From an uncultured Opitutia bacterium (GTDB lineage: Bacteria > Verrucomicrobiota > Verrucomicrobiia > Opitutales > UBA953): DNA of 12,229 nt. Shown here in pieces: positions 6,838-12,229 of the stretch (its first letter is position 1; every line of letters starts with the position of its first letter). The position numbers were made by a program, and so were the translations under genes. Where the stretch lies: the NCBI GenBank assembly GCA_937874455.1, contig CALNBE010000035.1, forward strand, positions 1 through 12,229. Direction: 5' to 3'. Under the pieces are notes generated by a model. The model had not been told where the DNA came from, made no database searches, and saw nothing but the letters and a program-made list of their open reading frames with translations.

Positions 6838-7929
6838 TCAAAGAAAATTCGTCAATCCGGCCACGGTTTTTTCGTCGAACCGCCGTGCCAGCGCCAGGGT
6901 CAGCCGCAAGCACGCCTCCAGATCATCGAGACAAAGAATCGCGTTGTGCGAATGAATGTAACGCGCCGGCACGCCCAGCACCACCACCGGCACGCCCGCG
7001 GCAAACCGCTGGATGGCCCGCGCGTCCGTGCCACCGGAGCGGCGCACCGTCACTTGGTGCGGAATATTTTCCTCCTCGGCCACTGTCCGCACCAGTTCGA
7101 CCAGCGCACGATTCATGATCGCGGTGGGATCGTAAACGCGAACCTGCACGCCGCCACCCAATTTCCCCTGCGCTTCCGCGCGGTTGAATCCGGGAGAATC
7201 GTCCGCAGGCGGGCCTTCCAGCACCAGCGCCACATCCGGCTGCGCCAGCGTCACCGCCGTCTCCGCACCGCGCACGCCGACTTCCTCCTGCACCGTGGCC
7301 ACACCCAGAATTTGATTCGGCAATTTTTCCTCCGCCAACTCCTGCAGCGCGCGGGTCAGCACCGCCATTCCGGCACGGTTGTCAAAGGCCTTGGCCATCA
7401 CCATGCGCGGATTCGCCAGTTCGACAAAGGGGCTTTCGGGAACAATCGTGTCGCCGAGCCGCACGCCAAATTCCTCCTCGGCCTGCGCCTTGCTGGTCGC
7501 GCCGATGTCGATGCTCATTTTGTCGATGCCGGGCGCGGTGGCTCCGGCGGGGAGGAAATGCTTCGGCACCGAGGCGATCACGCCGGGCAACTCCCGCCCG
7601 CTCCGGGTCAACACCCGGACGCGCTGTGACAGCAGGGTATTTTCCGACCAGCCGCCGAGCGGAACAAATTGCAAAAATCCCTCCGCAGTGATGTGCTGCA
7701 CCATGAAGCCGACCTCGTCCATGTGCGCGGTCAGCATCACCCGCGGGCCGCGCTTTTCGCCCGGCAGCGCGCATTGCACACCGCCAAGTTTGTCGGAGGA
7801 AAAAGTGCCCCCGAGGGCGCCGGTTTCGCGGAGGAAAATCGTCCGCACCGCCGTCTCGTTGCCGGAGGCACCGTGGGCTTGCGAGTAATCGCGGAGTAAA
7901 CGGAAAAGGGAGGAGTTTGCTTCGGCCAT
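6838..7929 (-). CDS. M42-family metallopeptidase (FrvX/PepA-like aminopeptidase)
   Basis: This 363-residue cytosolic protein is a dinuclear-metal aminopeptidase of family M42. Visible metal and catalytic residues are His69 and Asp71 in TAHMDEVGF, Asp183 in KAFDNRAG, Glu215-Glu216 in VQEEVGVRGA, and His326 in RYIHSHNAI. The SGGTDARAI segment and the PDZ-like insertion between residues 80 and 165 are also typical. Residue 238 is Glu (LVLEGPPADDSPG) where many members have Asp as a metal ligand; this may be conservative. Substrate preference cannot be read from the sequence. The ATG begins MAEANSSLFRLL, matching the usual start of the family; a longer reading to 8043 would enter recN. GGAGG lies 13 nt from the ATG, too far for a typical ribosome site. 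It sits 70 nt downstream of recN. Confidence 0.92.
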   Translation of the reverse strand: MAEANSSLFRLLRDYSQAHGASGNETAVRTIFLRETGALGGTFSSDKLGGVQCALPGEKRGPRVMLTAHMDEVGFMVQHITAEGFLQFVPLGGWSENTLLSQRVRVLTRSGRELPGVIASVPKHFLPAGATAPGIDKMSIDIGATSKAQAEEEFGVRLGDTIVPESPFVELANPRMVMAKAFDNRAGMAVLTRALQELAEEKLPNQILGVATVQEEVGVRGAETAVTLAQPDVALVLEGPPADDSPGFNRAEAQGKLGGGVQVRVYDPTAIMNRALVELVRTVAEEENIPHQVTVRRSGGTDARAIQRFAAGVPVVVLGVPARYIHSHNAILCLDDLEACLRLTLALARRFDEKTVAGLTNFL

Positions 7930-7939
7930 GAGAGAAGAG

Positions 7940-7985
7940 TTTCCTCCGCGTTTTACCGTTTTCCTCCGCGAAGGCACGGAGAAAA
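7940..7985. repeat. Tandem TTTCCTCCGCG copies with a hairpin after recN
   Basis: Two direct copies of TTTCCTCCGCG lie at 7940-7950 and 7960-7970, 20 bp apart, in the 70-bp recN-peptidase gap. On the minus strand they read CGCGGAGGAAA. The second copy can also pair with CGGAGAAAA (7977-7985) to form a stem (CTCCG/CGGAG plus TTTT/AAAA with a bulged C) around an 8-nt loop. This could attenuate recN read-through. The copy nearest the peptidase gene contains the GGAGG noted for its start. Confidence 0.55.
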
Positions 7986-7999
7986 GCGCCGCGCCGCCG

Positions 8000-9673
8000 C
8001 TAGCGGCCCAGCAATTCCCGGGCGTGGCTGCGGGCCGAGGCACTCCGGCGGTCGCCCAGCATCCGCGCCAATTCGGATTCCCGCGCCTCCGGGTCGTCGT
8101 GCACCGGGCGAATGGTCACCGTGGTGGCGTCCTCGGTTTGCGATTTCACCACTTCGAAATGCTCCCGTCCCTGCGCCGCCACCTGCGGGAGGTGGGTGAC
8201 GCAAAACACCTGGTGCTTTCGCCCGGCCAGCGCCGCCAGCTCGCGCCCGACCACCGCGCCGATTTCGCCGCCGACATTCGCATCCACTTCGTCGAAAACC
8301 AGCACGGGGGTTTTGTCCACGCCGACCAGCACGGTTTTCAGCGCCAGCATCACGCGGGCGGTTTCGCCGCTGGAGGCAATTTTGTGCAGCGGCAAAAGAT
8401 CCTGCCCGGCGTTGGGGCGGAAAAGAAATTCGCACACCGTGTCGCCGCTCTCGCCGGGTTTTTCCGCAGGGGAAATTTGGATCCGCAAATCCGCCTTTTT
8501 AAAGCCGATTTTCCCGAGCATTTTTTTCGCCGCAGAGGAAAGTTGCTCCGCCGCCGCCGTGCGCGTCTTGCGCAGCGTCGCCGCCTGTCGGCGCACATTC
8601 GTCTCCAGTTCCACCGCCCTTTCCTCCGCCCGGGCCAGCGCTCCGGCGACATCGCTTTGCACCGCCAGACGCTGGGCCAGCGCGTCGCGTTTCGTCCGCA
8701 CCGCCTCGGCGCCGGGGCCGTATTTGCGCCTTAGCTCCAGCCACAGGTTCATTTGCTCCGCCACCGCCGCCGCCTTTTCCTCGTCGGCTCCGCCCAATCC
8801 GTCGGCCAGCCGCGCGCAATCGGATTGAATGTCGGCCAGCTCCACCGCCGCCGCGTGCAATCGCTGCTCCAGCGACTCCGCCTCGCCGTCAATGGCGGCG
8901 ATTTCCTTGGCGAGCCGAAGCGCTGCGGGAAACTGCGCCGCGACCCCCTCCTCCGCGCCGAGCGCCCGGTCGAGCGCGGACAGCAGCTCGCCCAGTTCCT
9001 GCGCGGCGGAATTTTTTTTGAAATCTCGCTCCAACGCGGCAATGCCCGGCTCCGAAAGATCGATCCGCCCCATCCGTTCGAGCTGCGACTGGACAAAGGC
9101 GATTTCGTCCTCCGACATTTTTTCCTGCGCGGCAATTTCCTCCGCGGCCCGGCAGGCCGCGCGCCACTCCCGGTAGCTCTCCCGGTAGCGGGCCAGTTCC
9201 GCCAGATGTTTTTCCCCCGCGAACAAATCGAGCATCTCCAACTGGTGCCGCTCGTGGAAAAGTTTCTGCGGCTCGCCCGGTCCGTGAAAATCAATCCACG
9301 CCTGCCCCAGTTGCTCCAGTTGCGCGAGCGTCGCCGCCGCGCCGTTGATCTGCACGCGCCCGCCTTTGGCCAAGGAAACCGTGCGGCGCAAAATGAGCTG
9401 CCCGTCCTCGCAGTGTGGCAGTGCCATTCCCTCCAAGGCCGTGTTCACCGCCGCCGGCTCCGCAAAGTAAAAAACGCCCTCCACCTCGCATTGCTCCGCT
9501 CCCTTGCGGACGATCGTTTTCCCCGCGCGGTTGCCCGCCAGCAGGCTCAGCGCCCCCAGCAGCACACTTTTCCCCGCGCCGGTCTCGCCAGTCACCACCG
9601 TAAATCCCTCGGAAAATTCCAGGGTCACGGCGTCCATCAGGGCCAGGTTTTGAATCCGCAGCGAGCAGAGCAT
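8000..9673 (-). CDS. recN: DNA repair protein RecN
   Basis: RecN is an SMC-like ATPase that acts early in recombinational repair of double-strand breaks. The 557-residue product has Walker A GETGAGKS (residues 29-36) in a head domain starting LRIQNLALMDAVTLEF, and a long Ala/Glu-rich coiled-coil region (about 150-385) with KYG near 318. The C-terminal head carries the ABC signature SSGETAR (434-440), Walker B VLVFDEVDANVGG (457-469) and VTHLPQVAAQG (492-502). Two motifs differ from the textbook forms: SSGETAR in place of SGGELSR, and HGPGEPQ near residue 130 where HGQHEHQ-like sequence is usual. Both may be lineage traits. The ATG at 9671-9673 gives the standard short N-terminus, and a longer reading to 9778 would overlap yggS. 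It lies 49 bp after yggS. Confidence 0.96.
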   Translation of the reverse strand: MLCSLRIQNLALMDAVTLEFSEGFTVVTGETGAGKSVLLGALSLLAGNRAGKTIVRKGAEQCEVEGVFYFAEPAAVNTALEGMALPHCEDGQLILRRTVSLAKGGRVQINGAAATLAQLEQLGQAWIDFHGPGEPQKLFHERHQLEMLDLFAGEKHLAELARYRESYREWRAACRAAEEIAAQEKMSEDEIAFVQSQLERMGRIDLSEPGIAALERDFKKNSAAQELGELLSALDRALGAEEGVAAQFPAALRLAKEIAAIDGEAESLEQRLHAAAVELADIQSDCARLADGLGGADEEKAAAVAEQMNLWLELRRKYGPGAEAVRTKRDALAQRLAVQSDVAGALARAEERAVELETNVRRQAATLRKTRTAAAEQLSSAAKKMLGKIGFKKADLRIQISPAEKPGESGDTVCEFLFRPNAGQDLLPLHKIASSGETARVMLALKTVLVGVDKTPVLVFDEVDANVGGEIGAVVGRELAALAGRKHQVFCVTHLPQVAAQGREHFEVVKSQTEDATTVTIRPVHDDPEARESELARMLGDRRSASARSHARELLGR

Positions 9674-9722
9674 GACAGCAGGGAAAGGAATTTTTAGAAA
9701 ACGGAAACGCCGAAAAAACAAA

Positions 9723-10415
9723 TCAGCGCGCGCCGAACAACGCGCTGCCCACCCGCACCAGCGTGCTGCCCGCCGCAATCGCGATTTCCAAATCCCCGCT
9801 CATGCCCATCGACAACTCGGGCAGCGGCCGACCCATTTCCTCCGCCAATCGGTCCCGCCACTCGCGCAACGTGTCAAAGGCCTTTCGGGCGACCTCTGGA
9901 TTTTCGTCAAGCGCGGGAATCGTCATCAGACCTTCCAACCGTAAATTCGGCAACTGGACGGTTTCTTCCGCCAACTCTCGCAATGCGGAAAAATCCGCCA
10001 AACCAAACTTCGCCGGATCCGCCCCGGCATTAGCTTGGATCAGCACCGGCATAAGTCGCCCTGATTCGCCAGCCAGGCGGTCTATTCGTTTTGCTAATTC
10101 AAGGGAATCAACAGTCTGGATGCGATCGAAGGTTTCCACTGCCTGCTTCACCTTGTTCGATTGCAAGTGCCCGATCAGTTCCCAGCGCAAATTCGCCGGA
10201 GCCAGCGGTTTCTTTTGCGCCGCCTCTTGCACCCGGTTTTCCCCTGCTGCCGCAAGACCTGCCCTGTAGGCAAATTCAGCTGCATCAAAAGGATGTGTCT
10301 TAGTGACTGGAAGCAATTTCACACTTTCCTCCGCCCGTCCACAGCTCTGGCAGGCTGACGCCATTCGCTCCCGCACCCGCTGGTAATTTTCTACGAAAGC
10401 CTCGTAACTTATCAT
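9723..10415 (-). CDS. yggS: YggS-family PLP homeostasis protein
   Basis: This 230-residue fold-type III PLP-binding protein belongs to the YggS/PLPBP family, which carries pyridoxal phosphate and influences vitamin B6 and amino/keto acid balance rather than catalysing a known main reaction. The PLP lysine is Lys39 in LLPVTKTHP. Other marks are GENRVQEA, WELIGHLQSNK (commonly WHFIGxLQxNK), VLIQANAGADPAKFG, LEGLMTIP, and the phosphate-binding end LSMGMSGDLEIAIAAGSTLVRVGSALFG. A Cys pair (CQSC, residues 22-25) near the N-terminus is notable but of unknown meaning. It is the first gene of the minus-strand group with recN, the M42 peptidase and DUF167, and is divergent from the LysR gene. A second ATG just upstream is out of frame. 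Confidence 0.95.
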   Translation of the reverse strand: MISYEAFVENYQRVRERMASACQSCGRAEESVKLLPVTKTHPFDAAEFAYRAGLAAAGENRVQEAAQKKPLAPANLRWELIGHLQSNKVKQAVETFDRIQTVDSLELAKRIDRLAGESGRLMPVLIQANAGADPAKFGLADFSALRELAEETVQLPNLRLEGLMTIPALDENPEVARKAFDTLREWRDRLAEEMGRPLPELSMGMSGDLEIAIAAGSTLVRVGSALFGAR

Positions 10416-10443
10416 GCACCATGATTAAGCAAAAAACTTCTTC

Positions 10444-10494
10444 CGCGAAAAGCGCGAAATCTTATAACGCCATTAAAGAAATCTTTCTTTTAAT
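10444..10494. promoter_or_regulatory. Operator-like repeats in the yggS/lysR divergent region
   Basis: The 114-bp gap 10416-10529 is AT-rich. It holds a near-perfect palindrome, ATTAAAGAAA-TC-TTTCTTTTAAT with one extra base on one side (10472-10494), and a direct repeat CGCGAAA at 10444-10450 and 10453-10459. TTATAA (10462-10467) between them could form part of a -10 box on either strand. LysR-type regulators commonly bind such palindromes in their divergent promoter region, so autoregulation is a reasonable inference. Confidence 0.4.
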
Positions 10495-10495
10495 C

Positions 10496-10523
10496 TAGAC
10501 GCGGCATTAGCAATTTTTATCAC
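10496..10523 (+). promoter_or_regulatory. Possible promoter of the LysR-type gene
   Basis: TAGACG (10496-10501) and TATCAC (10518-10523) are 16 bp apart. Transcription would start close to 10530, the A of the ATG, so the mRNA would have little or no leader. The match is modest and found by eye. It lies directly beside the palindrome at 10472-10494. Confidence 0.25.
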
Positions 10524-10529
10524 ACGGCC

Positions 10530-11438
10530 ATGCATATTGAAAACTTCAAGATTTTCGCCGACCTGGTTGATAGTCAAAGTTTCTCCCGCGCCGCCAAGCT
10601 CAATGGGATCACCCAATCTGCTGTCAGCCAGCAACTCCGTTCCATGGAAAAGCATTTCAATGTGCTCATCGTTGACCGAAGTCAAAAGCAGTTTCGTCTC
10701 ACCCGCGAAGGGGAAAAACTCTACCACTCCACCCGCGAAATCCTTCACCGCTACGAGCAACTGGCCAGCGAGCTGCAGGAAATGAAAAAAGTCATCAGCG
10801 GCACCATTCACATTTCCACCATTTACAGTATCGGACTGCACGAACTGCCGCCGTTTGTTCGCCAGTTTCTCGTGGAATATCCGACGGTCAACATTCGCGT
10901 CGAATACCGCCGCTCCAACATGGTCGTGGAGGATGTGCTCCATAACGCAGTCGACCTCGGACTGGTGGCTTACCCGTCGAAAACCCGTCAACTGGAAGTG
11001 GTCCCCTTCATGGAAGACCAGCTGGTGGTCGTTTGCAGCCCCGACCATCCGCTCGCCGGGAAAAAAACCGTGACCGCGGAAGATCTGGTCGGGCACCGTT
11101 TCATCGGCTTCGATCAGGACATTCCCACGCGCAAGGCTACCGACCAAATTTTGCGTGATCTTCGGCTCGACTTGGAGCCGGTGATGGAATTTGACAATGT
11201 CGAGACACTCAAGCGCGCTGTGGAAATCGATGCCGGTCTGGCCTTTGTCCCCGAAGCCACCATCCGCCAAGAGGTGGAACAAGGCACCCTGATCAAGCTC
11301 CCGCTGCAGGGACACCACATCAGCCGCCCGCTCGCCATCATCCACCGCAAAGGACGCGTGCTGACCCCGGCCATGAAAAAACTCATCGAAATGATGACCA
11401 GCCGGACCAAGGAAATTTTCGATAAACCCACCGTCTAG
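10530..11438 (+). CDS. LysR-type transcriptional regulator
   Basis: This 302-residue protein has an N-terminal winged helix-turn-helix (about residues 4-63; recognition region FSRAAKLNGITQSAVSQQLRSMEKH) and a helical linker to about residue 90. The periplasmic-binding-like effector domain then begins GTIHISTIYSIGLHELPPF. PTVNIRVEYRRS, DLGLVAYPSK, LVVVCSPDHPLAGK and GLAFVPEATI fit the LysR substrate fold. Its ligand and target genes cannot be told from sequence. It is transcribed divergently from yggS across a gap with operator-like repeats, and precedes coaE by 49 bp in the same direction. Control of itself or yggS is possible but unproven. The start is the only ATG before the HTH, and no Shine-Dalgarno sequence precedes it (tttatcacacggcc). 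Confidence 0.95.
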   Translation: MHIENFKIFADLVDSQSFSRAAKLNGITQSAVSQQLRSMEKHFNVLIVDRSQKQFRLTREGEKLYHSTREILHRYEQLASELQEMKKVISGTIHISTIYSIGLHELPPFVRQFLVEYPTVNIRVEYRRSNMVVEDVLHNAVDLGLVAYPSKTRQLEVVPFMEDQLVVVCSPDHPLAGKKTVTAEDLVGHRFIGFDQDIPTRKATDQILRDLRLDLEPVMEFDNVETLKRAVEIDAGLAFVPEATIRQEVEQGTLIKLPLQGHHISRPLAIIHRKGRVLTPAMKKLIEMMTSRTKEIFDKPTV

Positions 11439-11487
11439 CCGCATCCTGCCTCACTCCAGCGGCTGGCCCAATTTTCTCCACCTCGCC

Positions 11488-12096
11488 ATGCTTATCGGAC
11501 TCACCGGCGGGATCGCCTGCGGCAAATCCGCCGCCACCCAGCTCTTGGCCCACCACGGCTGCGCCACCCTCGACACCGACCAGATCGCCCACCAACTCCT
11601 CTCCAAAGACGAAGTTAAATCCGCCCTGCGCACGCGCTGGGGCGACACCGTTTTTAACCGGCAAAACGAACCCGACCGGCCGCGCATCGGACAAATAGTT
11701 TTTGCGGATCCGGCAGAGAAAAACTGGCTGGAAACCCTGCTCCACCCCCGCATCCACCAGCAATGGCGGGATTGGGCACGCGCGCGCCAAGGTCAAGTTG
11801 CCATCGTGGAGATACCTCTACTTTTCGAAAAAAACCTTGAAAACAACTTCGATTTGACCGTCTGTGTTCACTGTGCACAGGCAACGCAATTAGCCCGCAT
11901 GGCAGGGCGAGGACTCAGCGCCGCCCAAGCCGCCGTCCGTATGGGCAATCAATGGCCGCTGGAGGAAAAAGTCCGCCGAGCCCACATTTGCTTCTTCAAC
12001 GAAGGCACCCTTTCTTTCTTGGAACGACAAATCTTGCTTTTCCTTTCCCGCCCGTCTTTAGCTCGGGCCATCCAAAATCCATCCTCTGCATTATGA
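11488..12096 (+). CDS. coaE: Dephospho-CoA kinase
   Basis: CoaE phosphorylates the ribose 3'-hydroxyl of dephospho-CoA, the last step of coenzyme A synthesis. The 202-residue product starts with the P-loop GGIACGKS (residues 7-14), followed by LDTDQIAHQLL (usually DaDxixrxl), FADPAEKNWLETLLHPRI and VEIPLLFE, all in the expected order and spacing. The C-terminal part is less conserved but of normal length. It lies 49 bp after the LysR gene, with no Shine-Dalgarno sequence before the ATG (ttctccacctcgcc). Its TGA overlaps the next ATG (ATGA, 12093-12096), so the downstream gene is probably translationally coupled. It supplies CoA, which the acyl-CoA-using FabH in this window also needs, but nothing shows shared control. 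Confidence 0.95.
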   Translation: MLIGLTGGIACGKSAATQLLAHHGCATLDTDQIAHQLLSKDEVKSALRTRWGDTVFNRQNEPDRPRIGQIVFADPAEKNWLETLLHPRIHQQWRDWARARQGQVAIVEIPLLFEKNLENNFDLTVCVHCAQATQLARMAGRGLSAAQAAVRMGNQWPLEEKVRRAHICFFNEGTLSFLERQILLFLSRPSLARAIQNPSSAL

Positions 12097-12229
12097 CCGA
12101 CGCCGACGCACCGGTTCCCGAAAACGAAGAAACCCTTTCCCCCGCCTCAGCTCCCGCCGTCAAACGGGCCACCCGCAAGCGGACCTCGACCGAAGATTCC
12201 CTTCCCGCCGAGGAAAAACCCAAGCGGGC
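12093..12229 (+). CDS. N-terminus of a gene after coaE, possibly transcription terminator Rho (3' end outside window)
   Basis: The frame is open from the overlapping ATG to the window end, giving 45 codons. The peptide is charged and low in complexity: an acidic opening (MTDADAPVPENEE), then Lys/Arg-rich stretches (VKRATRKR, EEKPKR) with Pro and Ala. No domain is visible. I suspect the basic, disordered N-terminal extension of Rho, because coaE is followed by rho in Chlamydia (from memory) and Rho proteins of several phyla carry such extensions. This is inference from context; another protein with a disordered N-terminus is possible. Confidence 0.5.
   Translation, partial: MTDADAPVPENEETLSPASAPAVKRATRKRTSTEDSLPAEEKPKR

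Noticed and set aside
6946..8734. Plus-strand open frames of 227 and 268 codons opposite the M42 peptidase and recN
   Set aside because: They lie antisense to recognisable genes, have Arg/His-rich compositions and show no motif. The minus-strand readings contain all catalytic residues.
8753..9697. Long plus-strand open frame (314 codons) opposite recN
   Set aside because: Its product is Arg/Leu/Gln-rich low-complexity sequence with no recognisable domain, and it is the mirror of a well-conserved recN. GC-rich codon bias explains the open frame.
9674..9778. Longer N-terminus for RecN
   Set aside because: It would overlap the yggS 3' end and add an Arg-rich lead not seen in RecN, which normally starts just before LxIxNLAL.
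10473..11444. Minus-strand open frame of 323 codons opposite the LysR-type gene
   Set aside because: The plus frame has a clear HTH and effector domain; the reverse frame shows no family features and covers the promoter region.
12050..12072. GCCCG...CGGGC hairpin near the coaE 3' end as a terminator
   Set aside because: The stem is only about 5 bp, has no T-run and lies inside the coding sequence before an overlapping start codon.
1..12229. Mobile element, CRISPR, defence or biosynthetic cluster
   Set aside because: No transposase, integrase, terminal repeats, spaced direct repeats or toxin-antitoxin-like genes are seen; every gene except the cut last one fits a known housekeeping or regulatory family.

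Overview
This window reads as ordinary chromosomal housekeeping DNA from a GC-rich Gram-negative bacterium. The best guess is Verrucomicrobiota, probably an Opitutia-type lineage. Outer-membrane genes (an LptE-like lipoprotein and a BamD-like TPR protein) point to a diderm. The gene pair coaE followed by a possible rho recalls the polA-coaE-rho order I remember from Chlamydia, another PVC-group bacterium. The placement rests on protein flavour and gene order only, not on a database search. I see no mobile element, CRISPR array, tRNA, rRNA, toxin or defence gene.

Layout. (1) 1-959, plus strand: the C-terminal half of a copper-type P1B ATPase. (2) 1067-5846, plus strand: rpmF (Cys-free L32), plsX, fabH, a BamD-like TPR protein, an lptE-like lipoprotein gene and rpe. 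This run joins fatty acid and phospholipid initiation to outer-membrane assembly, and it ends at a very strong bidirectional hairpin terminator (5856-5916). (3) 10415 down to 5922, minus strand: yggS, recN, an M42 peptidase and a DUF167 gene lie close together and probably form one operon. A peroxiredoxin gene with its own upstream region follows and converges on the same terminator. (4) 10530-12229, plus strand: a LysR-type regulator divergent from yggS, then coaE, whose stop overlaps the start of a gene cut by the window edge (possibly rho).

The points most worth a second look are sequence-level. First, almost none of the 14 visible start codons has a correctly placed Shine-Dalgarno sequence. 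Second, the decamer GCGGAGGAAA occurs about a dozen times, roughly ten of them on the minus strand, including five of the intergenic copies. Third, two promoter-like signals sit so close to their ATG that the mRNA could be leaderless. I found no clear evidence of a new multi-gene system.
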